A stretch of DNA of 64,000 nucleotides from Streptomyces galbus (GCF_005280195.1 NZ_SZPR01000012.1:208798-272797), one strand, 5' to 3'. Counted from the first letter of the stretch, positions 35,803-45,801 are shown. The notes: a model not told the origin generated them from the letters alone. A program made the numbers and translations.

Positions 35803-37728
35803 ATGAGCATGGAGACCACCGCGTGGATGCAGCTGCACAGCGTCCTCACCGCCCAGCAGGACCGCCGCCCCTTCGACCGCGCGACACTGCGCCGCATCGG
35901 CGCCTTCGCCCGCCCGCACCGCCGCCGCATCGCCGTCTTCGTCCTGCTGGGGACGGTGACCGCGCTGCTCGCCGTGGCCACGCCCGTCCTCGCCGGGCGC
36001 GTCGTCGACGCGATCGTGTCGCGGGGGCAGGAGCGCACGGTCGTCGGGCTGGCCCTGCTCATCGCGCTGATCGCGCTGCTGGAGGCGGCGCTCGGCATCC
36101 TCGGGCGCAGGCTGTCGGCGACGCTCGGCGAGGGACTCATCCTCGACCTGCGGACGGCTGTGTTCGATCATGTGCAGCGCATGCCGGTCGCGTTCTTCAC
36201 ACGTACCCGTACGGGCGCGCTGGTCTCCCGGCTCAACAACGACGTGATCGGCGCCCAGCGCGCCTTCAGCAACACCCTGTCCGGCGTGGTCGGCAACATC
36301 GTGACGCTGGTGCTCACCCTCGCCGTGATGCTCACCCTGTCCTGGCAGGTCACCCTGCTCGCGCTGGTCCTGCTGCCGGTGTTCGTGGTGCCCGCCCGCC
36401 GGATGGGCGGCCGCATGGCCCGCATGCAGCGCGAGGCGGCCACGCTGAACGCCGCGATGGGCACCCGCATGACCGAGCGGTTCTCCGCGCCCGGCGCCAC
36501 CCTGGTCAAGCTGTTCGGCCGGCCCGAGCAGGAGTCCGCGGAGTTCGCCGCCCGCGCCGCGCGCGTCCGCGACATCGGCATCCGCACGGCCACCGCCCAG
36601 TCGGTGTTCCTCACCTCCCTCACCCTCGTCTCCGCCCTGGCCCTCGCCCTGGTCTACGGCCTCGGCGGCCGGCTCGCCCTGCACGGCACCCTGGAGCCGG
36701 GCGCGGTGGTGGCGCTCGCCCTGCTGCTGACCCGCCTGTACGCACCGCTCACCGCGCTCGCCGGGGCGCGCGTGGAGGTGATGAGCGCCCTGGTCAGCTT
36801 CGAGCGGGTCTTCGAGGTGCTGGACCTGGAGCCGCTCATCGAGGAGAAGCCGGACGCCCGTGACGTGCCGGACGGCCCGGTGGCCGTCGAGTTCGACGAC
36901 GTCCGCTTCGCCTACCCGTCCGCCGACCGCGTCTCCCTCGCCTCCCTGGAGGAGGTCGCCTCCCTCGACACCCGGGGCGGCGAGGAGGTCCTGCACGGTG
37001 TCTCGTTCCGCGCCGAACCCGGGCACACCGTCGCCCTCGTCGGCTCCTCCGGCGCCGGCAAGTCCACCGTCGCCCAGCTCCTGCCGCGCCTGTACGACGT
37101 CGACTCCGGCGCGGTCCGCATCGGCGGCGTCGACGTCCGCGACCTCACCGCCCGGTCGCTGCGCGCCACGGTCGGCATGGTCATGCAGGACGGCCACCTC
37201 TTCCACGACACGGTCCGGGCCAACCTGGTCATGGCCCGCCCGGACGGGGGGAGCGCACCGGCCGACGTCGAGGCCGACCTGTGGGACGCGCTGCGCCGGG
37301 CCCGCCTCGACGACCTCGTCCGCTCGCTGCCCGACGGCCTCGACACCGTCGTCGGCGAGCGCGGCTACCGGCTGTCCGGCGGGGAACGCCAGCGCATGAC
37401 CATCGCCCGGCTGCTGCTGGCCCGCCAGCGCGTGGTCGTCCTCGACGAGGCCACCGCCCACCTCGACAACACCTCCGAGGCGGCCGTGCAGGAGGCGCTC
37501 GCCGAGGCGCTGGCGGACCGTACCGCCGTCGTCATCGCCCACCGCCTGTCCACGGTGCGCACGGCCGACCGCATCCTGGTCGTGGAGGCGGGCCGCATCG
37601 TCGAACAGGGCACCCACGAGGAGCTGCTGGCGGCCGACGGCCGTTACGCGGAGCTGTACCGGGCGCAGTTCGAGCAGCCCGGGGAGTCCGGGCGGCCGGA
37701 CGCGCCGGAGGTCGCCGTGGGGGTGTAG
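35803..37728 (+). CDS. ABC exporter, fused membrane and ATP-binding domains (likely SoxR target)
   Basis: The 641-residue half-transporter has a type-I exporter membrane domain at about residues 30-330 (six spans, RMPVAFFTRTRTGALVSRLN coupling region) and an ATPase domain with Walker A GSSGAGKST, signature RLSGGERQRMTIARLL, Walker B VVLDEATAHLD and the switch His in VIAHRLSTV. Between the A-loop (FAYPSAD) and Walker A it carries the ~20-residue insert RVSLASLEEVASLDTRGGEE found in this actinobacterial subfamily. It would homodimerise to export drugs or redox-active secondary metabolites. The start is the ATG at 35803 directly after a SoxR-type promoter; a second ATG lies six bases on. Confidence 0.9.
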   Translation: MSMETTAWMQLHSVLTAQQDRRPFDRATLRRIGAFARPHRRRIAVFVLLGTVTALLAVATPVLAGRVVDAIVSRGQERTVVGLALLIALIALLEAALGILGRRLSATLGEGLILDLRTAVFDHVQRMPVAFFTRTRTGALVSRLNNDVIGAQRAFSNTLSGVVGNIVTLVLTLAVMLTLSWQVTLLALVLLPVFVVPARRMGGRMARMQREAATLNAAMGTRMTERFSAPGATLVKLFGRPEQESAEFAARAARVRDIGIRTATAQSVFLTSLTLVSALALALVYGLGGRLALHGTLEPGAVVALALLLTRLYAPLTALAGARVEVMSALVSFERVFEVLDLEPLIEEKPDARDVPDGPVAVEFDDVRFAYPSADRVSLASLEEVASLDTRGGEEVLHGVSFRAEPGHTVALVGSSGAGKSTVAQLLPRLYDVDSGAVRIGGVDVRDLTARSLRATVGMVMQDGHLFHDTVRANLVMARPDGGSAPADVEADLWDALRRARLDDLVRSLPDGLDTVVGERGYRLSGGERQRMTIARLLLARQRVVVLDEATAHLDNTSEAAVQEALAEALADRTAVVIAHRLSTVRTADRILVVEAGRIVEQGTHEELLAADGRYAELYRAQFEQPGESGRPDAPEVAVGV

Positions 37729-37735
37729 GAGGTCC

Positions 37736-37760
37736 GGTCCGGGTTCCTCAGGCCCGGACC
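37736..37760. terminator. Bidirectional terminator between the ABC exporter and the TauD-like gene
   Basis: GGTCCGGG (37736-37743) pairs with CCCGGACC (37753-37760) across a nine-base loop. Both flanking genes end here in convergent orientation. Confidence 0.55.
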
Positions 37761-37797
37761 GTCGCGGGTCCGTCAGGCCCGGACCGTCGCGGGCCCG
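37748..37797. repeat. 25-bp tandem duplication at the 3' end of the TauD-like gene
   Basis: TCAGGCCCGGACCGTCGCGG plus five bases occurs twice head to tail (37748-37772 and 37773-37797) with one mismatch. The second copy is the end of the dioxygenase gene including its stop; the first repeats the same stop and C-terminal codons just outside the gene and forms one arm of the terminator. Confidence 0.8.
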
Positions 37798-38657
37798 ACC
37801 GGTGTGTCCCCGCGCAGGGTGATGCGGTGCATGACGCGGTGCTGGTCGCCGTAGTCGCGGTTGGCGTAGTGCGCCGTGCTGCGGTTGTCCCACAGCGCGA
37901 CGTCACCCGGCTGCCAGCGGTGCCGTACGACGTGCTCGGGCTTGGTGAGGTGGGCGTACAGGATGTCGAGGAGGCCCCGGCTCTCGTACTCCGAGACGCC
38001 CACGATGTGCGAGGTGAAGCCGGGGTTCACGAACAGGCCCTTGCGGCCGCTCTCGGGGTGGACCCGGACCACGGGGTGCTCCACCGGGGTCAGTTCGGTG
38101 AACACCTCGCCCTCCCAGACGTTCCCGCGGCCCTGACGCCGCTGGGCGAGGTAGTAGCCGAACTCCCGGGTGCCGTCGTGGACCGCGGTGAGCGTGTCGA
38201 CGTACGCCCGCAGCCCCGGCGACAGCGACTCGTAGGCAAGCTGGCTGTCCGCCCAGTTGGTGTCGCCGCCGTGGGGCGGCAGCACCACCGCCCGCAGGAC
38301 GGAGATCGCCGGCGGCCGCCTGACGAACGTCACGTCCGTGTGCCACACGTCGGCGAACCCGTTGTCCTGGCTGTCCAGCGCGTACACCTCGGGGGCCACG
38401 TCGCCGGAGTCGTGGACCGGATGACCGACCGTGACCTCGCCGAGGCGCCTGCCGAACTCGATCTGCGCGGCGTCGTCGAGACCGTGCTGGTCGCGGACGA
38501 AGAGCACCTTGTACGCGACGAGTGCCTCGCGCAGGGCGAGGACCCCGGCGTCGTCGAGGCGGGCGAGGTCGACACCGCGGACCTCGGCGCCGAAGTGCGG
38601 GCCGAGCGCGGTGACCGGGAGGGCGGCCGGGGCCGGCCGTTCGCTGAGGATGCTCAC
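37773..38657 (-). CDS. TauD/TfdA-family 2-oxoglutarate-dependent dioxygenase
   Basis: The 294-residue protein has the Fe(II) facial-triad motif W-H-T-D (His106, Asp108) and a distal His in NRSTAHYANRDY. An Arg for 2-oxoglutarate lies in HRVMHRITLRGD. The overall family match includes ALVAYKVLFVRDQHGLDDAA and FVRRPPAISVLRAVVLPPHG. TauD hydroxylates taurine to release sulfite and aminoacetaldehyde; relatives act on other sulfonates or sulfate esters. It is the last gene of a sulfonate ABC operon led by a cysteine-type leader peptide, so a sulfur-scavenging role is well supported. The exact substrate is not. Confidence 0.9.
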   Translation of the reverse strand: MSILSERPAPAALPVTALGPHFGAEVRGVDLARLDDAGVLALREALVAYKVLFVRDQHGLDDAAQIEFGRRLGEVTVGHPVHDSGDVAPEVYALDSQDNGFADVWHTDVTFVRRPPAISVLRAVVLPPHGGDTNWADSQLAYESLSPGLRAYVDTLTAVHDGTREFGYYLAQRRQGRGNVWEGEVFTELTPVEHPVVRVHPESGRKGLFVNPGFTSHIVGVSEYESRGLLDILYAHLTKPEHVVRHRWQPGDVALWDNRSTAHYANRDYGDQHRVMHRITLRGDTPVGPATVRA

Positions 38658-38679
38658 CTGCGTGTTTCCTTTCTGGGGT

Positions 38680-39493
<814 letters not shown>

Positions 39494-39507
<14 letters not shown>

Positions 39508-40546
39508 CGGACAGCCCCTTCGAGTAGAAGGCCCTGCGGACGGCGTCCTGCGCCGGTGCGGCGTCTATCTGCTTCTGCTCCGCCAGGAACGCGGCGGTGT
39601 CGGACACGTAGGTGAGCAGCTTGCCCAGACTGCCCTCCGTGCCCAGCCAGTCGGCGGACACGACCTGCTCCGGGGTCAGGAACACCCCCTGTTCGAGCTG
39701 CGCCGCGGCGTCCTCGGCGCTGATGCCGAGTTCCGCCGCGACGGCCTTCACCGAGCCGTCGCGGTCGGACTTCAACAGCCGCAGCGCCTCGGCCTCCGCC
39801 TTGCGCCAGGCGTCGATGGCCGCCGGGTCCCTGGCGATCAGCTCGTCGGACACGACGGCCAGGTCGAGGGTCGGCTTGCCCGCCGCGCCGATCTCCTTGC
39901 TGCTGGTGAGCTGGGTGCCCGTCGCGCGCAGCTCGTCCAGGGTCGGCAGCCACACGTACGCGGCGTCGATGTCCCCGCGCTGCCAGGCGGCGAGGATCGG
40001 CTGCGGCTGCAGGTCGATGAGCTGCACGTCGGACGGCCTCAGACCGGCCGACTCGAACGCCGCGAGGAGGCTGTAGTGCGAGGTGGAGGCGAAGGGCGTG
40101 GCGATCTTCTTGCCGCGGAGCCCGGCGACGTCGGTGATCCCGGTCGACTTGCGCGCCACCAGCGCCTCGTTCTCGCCGGCGACGTCCAGGATCCACGCGA
40201 CCTTGTACGGGATGGGTGAACTCCCCGACACCCCGCGGGCGAACGGGCTGGAGCCCAGCGCGGCGATGTCCAGCGACTTGCCGAGGAACGCCTGGTTGAC
40301 GCTGGCTCCGGAGTCGAACTTGATCCACGAGATCTTGTAGCCGGGCAGGGCCTTCTCCAGCAGTTTCCTGTTCTTCACGATCAAGTCACCGCTGGGGAAG
40401 GCGAAGTAGCCGATGCGCAGCCGCTTGGCGCCACCGGACGACGCCGCCTCGCTGTCGGAGGAGCAGCCGGTGACGGCCGCGGACACGGCGGCCAGGGCAC
40501 CGGCGAGGAGGAGACGGCGGGACGGGCCGCGGGAGGCAGGAGACAT
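39494..40546 (-). CDS. Taurine/sulfonate ABC transporter substrate-binding lipoprotein
   Basis: The 350-residue protein begins with a twin-Arg N-region (SRGPSRRLLLAGALAAVSAA) and a lipobox V-T-G-C at residues 25-28. The mature part matches the TauA/SsuA (NMT1-like) family: LRIGYFAFPSGDLIVKNRKL, VNQAFLGKSLDIAALGSSPF, LRGKKIATPFASTSHYSLLA and QRGDIDAAYVWLPTLDEL. Its final 14 bases overlap the ATPase start. It captures the sulfonate outside the membrane for the permease. Confidence 0.92.
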
Positions 40547-40639
40547 GACGGAGCCGTTTCTGTCTGCGGGCTGACGATGCGAGGGGTGGAGGCGGGGGGT
40601 GCGAGCGGAGAAGGCGGAGGTGACGAGGGGCGGCGCGGT

Positions 40640-41509
40640 TCAGGTGCGGCCGCGCCACGGCACGGCCACGCGTTCCAGCCGCAGCAGCAGGCCGTCGATG
40701 ACGAGCCCGGAGACGCCGATGGCGATGATGCCGACCAGCACCACGGGGGTGTTGTTGTAGTTGGCCGCGTCCTTGACCATGCCGCCGATGCCGGGCAGGC
40801 CGTTCACCAACTCCGCGGCGACCAGGGAGGAGTAGGCCACGCCCACGGCGAGCCGGATCCCGGTGAGCGTCTCGGGCAGGGCGGACGGCACCACGACGTC
40901 CCGGACGGTGTCCCACCGCGACGCACCGAGTGCGCGGGCGGCCTCCACCAGGCTCTTCGGCACCGCCGCGACGGCCGTGGTGGTCGACACGGCCACCGGC
41001 GGGAACGCGGCCACCGCCAGCAGCGTCACCTTCGGCTCCTCGTCGATCCCGAGCCAGATGATGAGCAGCGAGAAGTACGCCAGGGGCGGCAGCGTGCGCA
41101 GGAAGGTGATCCACGGCTCGAACAGCGAGCGCAGCCAGCCCACGGTGCCCATGAGCAGCCCGAACACCACTCCGGCCGCGATGCCGAGACCGGCCCCGAA
41201 GGCGATGCGGCGCAGGCTGATGCCCAAGTGCTCGATCAGGGTCGTGCCGTTGTAGCCGCGGACGCCGTCGTGCGTGGTGGACACGTCGACGAACGCGTCC
41301 CACACCTTCGCGGGCGGCGGGACCAGCGTCTCGCTCCAGGTGTGGCTCGCGGCGAGCGCCTGCCACAGGACGAGGAACAGCAGCAACGAGCCGAGCGGCA
41401 GCGCGACATGACGCACCCGGGTCCGGACGCGGTGCCGGGGCGGGCGGCGGCCGGGCGGCGGGGCGTCGGCCGGCGCGGCCGGCTTCGCCAGGGAGGGAGT
41501 CGTGGACAC
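40640..41509 (-). CDS. Taurine/sulfonate ABC transporter permease
   Basis: The 289-residue permease has about six membrane spans after a Pro-rich cytoplasmic N-terminus. It carries TLPPLAYFSLLIIWLGIDEE and the EAA loop LVEAARALGASRWDTVRDVV of the SsuC/TauC family. I prefer the GTG at 41509, which has GGAG at a normal distance, over an ATG 51 bases upstream. It is the first structural gene of the operon, 146 bases after the leader peptide stop, leaving space for an attenuator. The binding-protein gene follows after 93 bases. Confidence 0.9.
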   Translation of the reverse strand: MSTTPSLAKPAAPADAPPPGRRPPRHRVRTRVRHVALPLGSLLLFLVLWQALAASHTWSETLVPPPAKVWDAFVDVSTTHDGVRGYNGTTLIEHLGISLRRIAFGAGLGIAAGVVFGLLMGTVGWLRSLFEPWITFLRTLPPLAYFSLLIIWLGIDEEPKVTLLAVAAFPPVAVSTTTAVAAVPKSLVEAARALGASRWDTVRDVVVPSALPETLTGIRLAVGVAYSSLVAAELVNGLPGIGGMVKDAANYNNTPVVLVGIIAIGVSGLVIDGLLLRLERVAVPWRGRT

Positions 41510-41655
41510 AGCGGGTTCTCCAGGGGACGTCGACGGCACGCGGCAGCGGTCGACCGACAACGGGGCGGGCGGCCCCGGGCCAGGACAGGGGTGGGAGGCG
41601 TCCTGGTGCGGGTGACGTCACCGCACGGCAGGGCGCGAAGGGGAGAGTGCCGGGA

Positions 41656-41727
41656 TCAGCGACAACACGAGCCCGGGCGTCGGCACAGGTCGATGACCAG
41701 GCGTCGCACGAGGGGCTCGGGGTTCAT
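41656..41727 (-). CDS. Cysteine-type regulatory leader peptide of the sulfonate operon, 23 aa
   Basis: The ORF encodes MNPEPLVRRLVIDLCRRPGS followed by CCR. The V-R-R-x-V-I-D-L-C-R core and terminal Cys-Cys-Arg mark it as a sulfur leader peptide. Three Cys codons lie within the last nine sense codons, where ribosome stalling would act on downstream RNA. It sits 146 bases before the permease start. It is too short for standard gene calling. Confidence 0.75.
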   Translation of the reverse strand: MNPEPLVRRLVIDLCRRPGSCCR

Positions 41728-41735
41728 GAGGCACA

Positions 41736-41764
41736 GTTGTACAGCAGCGGCGGCCCCACACCAA
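41736..41764 (-). promoter_or_regulatory. Promoter of the sulfonate operon leader peptide
   Basis: On the reverse strand TTGGTG (41759-41764), 17 bases, TACAAC (41736-41741). The leader ATG at 41727 is eight bases past the -10, so the leader peptide is translated from an almost leaderless transcript. Confidence 0.6.
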
Positions 41765-41929
41765 CAGGCGTCCCACGTTCTGGTACGCGATGAGACAGCA
41801 CCGGTGCTCCCGCACCCCCCGTCATCCGGGTGACGCGTCCGCTTCGGTGCGGGGCCGTGGTGGTAGGCCTGAACGGTGTCCGGGCGCGGCAGCGGCCCCC
41901 GGCACCCAGGCCAGCGACGAGGAGCGACC

Positions 41930-42463
41930 ATGCCCGCAGACCCGGACCTCCGGCGCGCGAACGGTTCCCGGCGCCCCGCCCTGCGGGACCGCTGGCGCCG
42001 GGCGCTGGACGAGCACACCGCGCCCGCGCAGCGCTCGCTCATGGCGGCCTGGCTCGGTTTCGGGTGCACCTTCGGCACGGCCCGGCTGATCACGCACGGC
42101 ATCCGGGGCGGCTGGCTGCCCTGGGGGAACATCTCCGCCGGCCGGACCCACCTGCACCACTACAACTTCGGCATCGCCACGCTCGCGGGCGTCGGACTGG
42201 TGGCCGTCCGGGGCGACCAGGACGTCGTGGGCCACCCCGGGATCGGCGCCCTGTACGGCGCGGGCACCGCACTGATCGCCGACGAGTTCGCCCTCCTGCT
42301 CGACCTGAAGGACGTGTACTGGGCCAAGCAGGGCCGCATCAGCGTGGACGTCTCCCTGGGCATCCTCAGCGCGCTCGGGCTGTACGTGACCGCCATCCCG
42401 TTCTGGCACGAGGCCACCAAGGTCACCCGGCACCACCTGCGAAGCGCCGCACGCGCGAGGTGA
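41930..42463 (+). CDS. Conserved integral membrane protein of unknown function
   Basis: The 177-residue protein has an N-terminal basic region, then four to five hydrophobic segments. Notable stretches are SAGRTHLHHYNFGIATLAG, with a His-rich H-L-H-H-Y-N-F-G motif, and the acidic ALIADEFALLLDLKDVYW. The clustered His and acidic residues in or near the membrane could bind a metal or haem, but I know of no assigned function. The ATG follows GAGGAGCG. It stands alone between the sulfonate operon and the helicase gene. Confidence 0.75.
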   Translation: MPADPDLRRANGSRRPALRDRWRRALDEHTAPAQRSLMAAWLGFGCTFGTARLITHGIRGGWLPWGNISAGRTHLHHYNFGIATLAGVGLVAVRGDQDVVGHPGIGALYGAGTALIADEFALLLDLKDVYWAKQGRISVDVSLGILSALGLYVTAIPFWHEATKVTRHHLRSAARAR

Positions 42464-42629
42464 TCCGCGGACCCACGAGGCCGCTTCGTACGGGAGCCGC
42501 ACGTGTGTTAGCGTCAGGGGTTTGCGTGGTCGTCGCGGTGGGCCGTTCCGTCCGCTCGGTTCCACCGGTGCGCACCGCACCGACCTGCCGGGCCTTCCTC
42601 GGTACGTTCCCCCCTGCGGAAGGCAGTTC

Positions 42630-44054
42630 ATGAAGCACCCCGACGACTCCGGCACCGCCCCCCACGGGGTTCCCGCCCGGTCCGACGCCACGCCCCCGGC
42701 CCCCACCCCGGCCGCCTCCTTCGCCGACCTCCCACTGCCGGCGGAGGTGCTGCGGACGCTCGACGCACACGGGGTGCGCGAGCCGTTCCCCATCCAGGCC
42801 GCCACCCTGCCCGACGCCCTGAAGGGACGCGACGTCCTGGGGCGCGGCCGCACCGGGTCGGGCAAGACGCTCGCCTTCGGCCTGCCGCTGCTGACCCGTA
42901 CGGCCGGGCGGCGCGCCGAACCCAAGCAGCCCCTCGCGCTGGTCCTCGTACCCACCCGGGAACTGGCCCAGCAGGTCACCCAGGCGCTGCAGCCCTACGC
43001 CGAGGCGCTGCGGCTGCGGACGGCCACGGTCGTCGGCGGCCTGTCGATCGGCCGGCAGATCGCCGAGCTGCGCGCGGGAGCCGAGGTGGTCGTCGCCACC
43101 CCCGGCCGCCTGCACGACCTGATCGAGCGCAACGCCTGCCGGCTGGGACGGGTGCGGACCACCGTCCTCGACGAGGCCGACCAGATGTGCGACCTCGGCT
43201 TCCTGCCGCAGGTCACCGAGCTGCTCGACCAGGTGCACCCGGACGGCCAGCGCATGCTGTTCTCGGCCACCCTGGACCGTGACGTCGAGCAGCTCGTCCA
43301 CCGCCACCTCCACGACCCGGTGGTGCACTCGGTCGACCCGTCGGCGGGCGCGGTCGCGACGATGCAGCACCACGTGCTGGTCGTCCACGGTCCCGACCGG
43401 TACGCCGTCACCACGGAGATCGCCGCCCGCGAGGGGCGGGTCCTGCTGTTCCTCGACACCAAGCACGCCGTCGACCAGCTCACCCGGCACCTGCGGGCCA
43501 ACGGGGTGCACGCCGGGGCCCTGCACAGCGGCAAGTCCCAGCCGCAGCGCACGCGGACGCTGGCCCAGTTCAAGGACGGGCAGATCCGCGTCCTGGTGGC
43601 CACCGACGTCGCGGCCCGCGGCCTGCACGTCGACGACCTCGACCTCGTGGTCAACGTCGACCCGCCCACCGACCCCAAGGACTACGTGCACCGGGCGGGC
43701 CGCACCGCCCGCGCCGGTGGTTCCGGCAGCGTCGTCACGCTCGTGCTGTCCGCCCAGCGCCGTGAGACCGGCCGCGTGCTGGCCGAGGCCGGGGTCGAGG
43801 CGACCGTCACCAAGGTGCGCTCCGGCGAGGCGGAGCTGAGCCGCATCACCGGCGCCCGGACACCCTCCGGTGTCCCGCTGGACGCCGCGAGCGACACCGG
43901 CCGGCCCAAGAACACCAACGCCCCGTTCCGCGGCCTCGGCACCACCAAGGACCCCTCCCGCGGCGCCGGCGGCAGGTCCCGGAAGGCCGGCGAGGCCCGC
44001 AAGCTCGCCGAGGCCCGCAAGGCCGCGCTGGTGCGCCGCAACCGGGCGGGATGA
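42630..44054 (+). CDS. DEAD-box RNA helicase
   Basis: The 474-residue protein has all core helicase motifs: Q motif REPFPIQAATLPDAL, motif I GRTGSGKT, Ia PTRELAQQ, II D-E-A-D in VLDEADQM, III SAT, and VI HRAGRTARAG. The C-terminal tail is basic and repetitive (RKAGEARKLAEARKAALVRR), as in cold-induced RhlE-like helicases, and may bind RNA. It would unwind RNA structures in an ATP-dependent way. The ATG follows GCGGAAGG. A 166-base interval upstream contains a palindrome CGGTGCGCACCG (42566-42577) and a possible -10 (TAGCGT near 42510), so a structured 5' UTR is likely. Confidence 0.93.
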   Translation: MKHPDDSGTAPHGVPARSDATPPAPTPAASFADLPLPAEVLRTLDAHGVREPFPIQAATLPDALKGRDVLGRGRTGSGKTLAFGLPLLTRTAGRRAEPKQPLALVLVPTRELAQQVTQALQPYAEALRLRTATVVGGLSIGRQIAELRAGAEVVVATPGRLHDLIERNACRLGRVRTTVLDEADQMCDLGFLPQVTELLDQVHPDGQRMLFSATLDRDVEQLVHRHLHDPVVHSVDPSAGAVATMQHHVLVVHGPDRYAVTTEIAAREGRVLLFLDTKHAVDQLTRHLRANGVHAGALHSGKSQPQRTRTLAQFKDGQIRVLVATDVAARGLHVDDLDLVVNVDPPTDPKDYVHRAGRTARAGGSGSVVTLVLSAQRRETGRVLAEAGVEATVTKVRSGEAELSRITGARTPSGVPLDAASDTGRPKNTNAPFRGLGTTKDPSRGAGGRSRKAGEARKLAEARKAALVRRNRAG

Positions 44055-44131
44055 CGGAGTCGGCGCTGCGCACCGGGCCCGGCATGACAAGCTGTGCCTG
44101 CCCGGCCCACCCCCGAAACCAGGAGGTCACC

Positions 44132-44374
44132 ATGACCGCAGAGCCCGCCACCCCGGAAGGTTCGGAGACGGCCGCCCCCGACACGTCCGCGCTCGCACCG
44201 GACGACGACGGCACCTACGACCTGAAGCGCAAGTTCCGTGAGGCCCTGGCGCGCAAGCGCGGCGCACAGGCGGCGGCGGCCGACGCGGCCGCCGGCCCGG
44301 ACGCCTCGAAGGTGCGTGCCGCGCACGGCCCCGCGGCGAGCCAGCGGTCGTTCCGGCGCAAGAGCGGCGGCTGA
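44132..44374 (+). CDS. DUF5302 family small protein
   Basis: The 80-residue protein matches DUF5302: an acidic start, then YDLKRKFREALARKRGAQAA and a basic tail ASQRSFRRKSGG. It is hydrophilic and probably disordered apart from one helix. AGGAGG precedes the ATG. The function is unknown. It follows the helicase gene after 77 bases and ends at a strong bidirectional terminator. Confidence 0.85.
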   Translation: MTAEPATPEGSETAAPDTSALAPDDDGTYDLKRKFREALARKRGAQAAAADAAAGPDASKVRAAHGPAASQRSFRRKSGG

Positions 44375-44379
44375 GCCCC

Positions 44380-44411
44380 GCGGTCGGTCACGCCCGCGCG
44401 TGACCGACCGC
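44380..44411. terminator. Bidirectional terminator
   Basis: A perfect 14-bp stem, GCGGTCGGTCACGC (44380-44393) with GCGTGACCGACCGC (44398-44411), and a four-base loop lie between the convergent DUF5302 and metallophosphoesterase genes. Confidence 0.85.
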
Positions 44412-44421
44412 GCCGCGCGGT

Positions 44422-45627
44422 TCAGTTCGCGCCGCGCAGCACCAGCAGGGTGATCTCACTGGGCGCGAAGACACGGAACGGCGGACCCCAGAAGCCCGTG
44501 CCACGGCTCGTGTAGAGCAGGGTGCGGGCACCGTGGCGGCTGAGGCCGGCGAGCGCGGGCTGGTCGAGGCGGACCAGGTGGTGGAACGGCCAGATCTGCC
44601 CGCCGTGCGTGTGCCCGGAGAGCTGGAGGTCGACCCCGGCGGCCGCGGCCCGGTCGACGAACGCGGGCTGGTGCGCCAGGAGCAGCACGGGCAGGCCGGG
44701 ATCGGCGCCGTCCAGGGCTCCCGCGAGGTGGGCGCCGTGGCCCGGCAGGCCGGAGGCCTCGGCGGTGACGTCGTCCACGCCGGCCACCACCAGGGTGTCA
44801 CCCCCCCGTTCCAGCAGCAGGTGGCGGTTGCGCAGCGGCTCCCAGCCCAGCTCGTCCATCAGGTCGACCCAGCCCTGGGCCTCGCTGTAGTACTCGTGGT
44901 TGCCGGTGACGTAGACCCGGGCGTGCGTCGCCCGCACGGTGCCGAGCGGGGCCGCCTGGGCGCGGCGGCGTTCGGCCGTGCCGTCCGCGATGTCCCCGGT
45001 GTGGCAGACCAGGTCGGCCTCCAGGGTGTTCACCGTCTCGCACACCCGGGCCGACCAACGGGCGCGGTCGAGCGGGCCGTAGTGGGTGTCGGTGACGAGG
45101 ACCACCCGCAGGCCGTCCAGCCCGGCGCCCAGCCGGGGGAGCCGCACGTCGAGCCGGCGCACGCGGGGGACGCGGCGGGCCTCGACGTACCCCCAGGCGA
45201 GCAGGACGGCGCTGACGCCGAGGACCGCCCAGGTGACGATGCGGGCCCGGTCCTGGCCGTCGCCCGTCCCGGCCACCACCAGGGCGAGCCGCAGGAGTAC
45301 GCCGAGCAGCACGGACCAGGTGAACAGGACCCAACTGGCGCCCAGCAGCGTGTCCCCGACGATCGCCGCCGCGTCCTGCTGGCGCCGGCCGTGACCGCGC
45401 GCCATCCCGAGGGGCATCGCGACCAGACCGAGGACGAACAGGACGGTGCCGCCCACCGTGACGGGCAGCGGCCAGTGCTGGCCGGCGTACAGGAGAACCC
45501 AGCAGGGCACCGCCCACAGCAGGACGGGGGCGACCAGGGGGAGGTAGCGCATCAGGCGGTGCAGCGTCCTGCGGCGCGGCGCCGGCGCCTCACCCCGGGC
45601 CTGCCCGGTGCTGCTGGTGTCGGTCAC
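44422..45627 (-). CDS. Membrane-anchored metallophosphoesterase
   Basis: The 401-residue protein has four hydrophobic segments in its first ~150 residues and a calcineurin-like phosphoesterase domain behind them. The metal-binding blocks are VVLVTDTHYGP (D-x-H), VCHTGDIADG (G-D), YVTGNHEYY (G-N-H-E), LLLAHQPAF and LSGHTHGGQ (G-H-x-H). This is the YkuE/YaeI-like family. I chose the GTG at 45627 (GGGAGG five bases upstream) rather than the longer ATG frame. The substrate is unknown; relatives act on cell-envelope lipids or nucleotides. Confidence 0.88.
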   Translation of the reverse strand: MTDTSSTGQARGEAPAPRRRTLHRLMRYLPLVAPVLLWAVPCWVLLYAGQHWPLPVTVGGTVLFVLGLVAMPLGMARGHGRRQQDAAAIVGDTLLGASWVLFTWSVLLGVLLRLALVVAGTGDGQDRARIVTWAVLGVSAVLLAWGYVEARRVPRVRRLDVRLPRLGAGLDGLRVVLVTDTHYGPLDRARWSARVCETVNTLEADLVCHTGDIADGTAERRRAQAAPLGTVRATHARVYVTGNHEYYSEAQGWVDLMDELGWEPLRNRHLLLERGGDTLVVAGVDDVTAEASGLPGHGAHLAGALDGADPGLPVLLLAHQPAFVDRAAAAGVDLQLSGHTHGGQIWPFHHLVRLDQPALAGLSRHGARTLLYTSRGTGFWGPPFRVFAPSEITLLVLRGAN

Positions 45628-45739
45628 GTGTTCCTCCCTGACCAGGCTGCCGTCCCGCGCACTGTATCTCCCGGCCGCGTACGGCAGCACGTCCGTACCC
45701 GGCCCGACGGCGGACGGCCACCCTTCCCCCGTCCTCGTT

Positions 45740-45776
45740 CAGTCGTTACAGTCATGACTGAAACGTCTGTAACGCG
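45740..45776. promoter_or_regulatory. Nested palindromes upstream of the GbsR/MarR-type regulator
   Basis: Three dyads overlap: CAGTCATGACTG (45751-45762, perfect), CGTTACAG/CTGTAACG arms (45746-45753 and 45769-45776), and TTCAGT/ACTGAA (45740-45745 and 45759-45764). This looks like an operator for the adjacent regulator. TTACAG and TAACGC within it could form a promoter with an 18-base spacer. Confidence 0.55.
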
Positions 45777-45801
45777 TTGAAGGCGCAGGTGGTGCTCCCG
45801 T

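Noticed and set aside
34660..37893. 1077-codon reverse frame joining antisense of the ABC exporter to the LPG-synthase-like gene
   Set aside because: Only the last 340 codons have real membrane-protein sequence; the rest is shadow of the ABC exporter.
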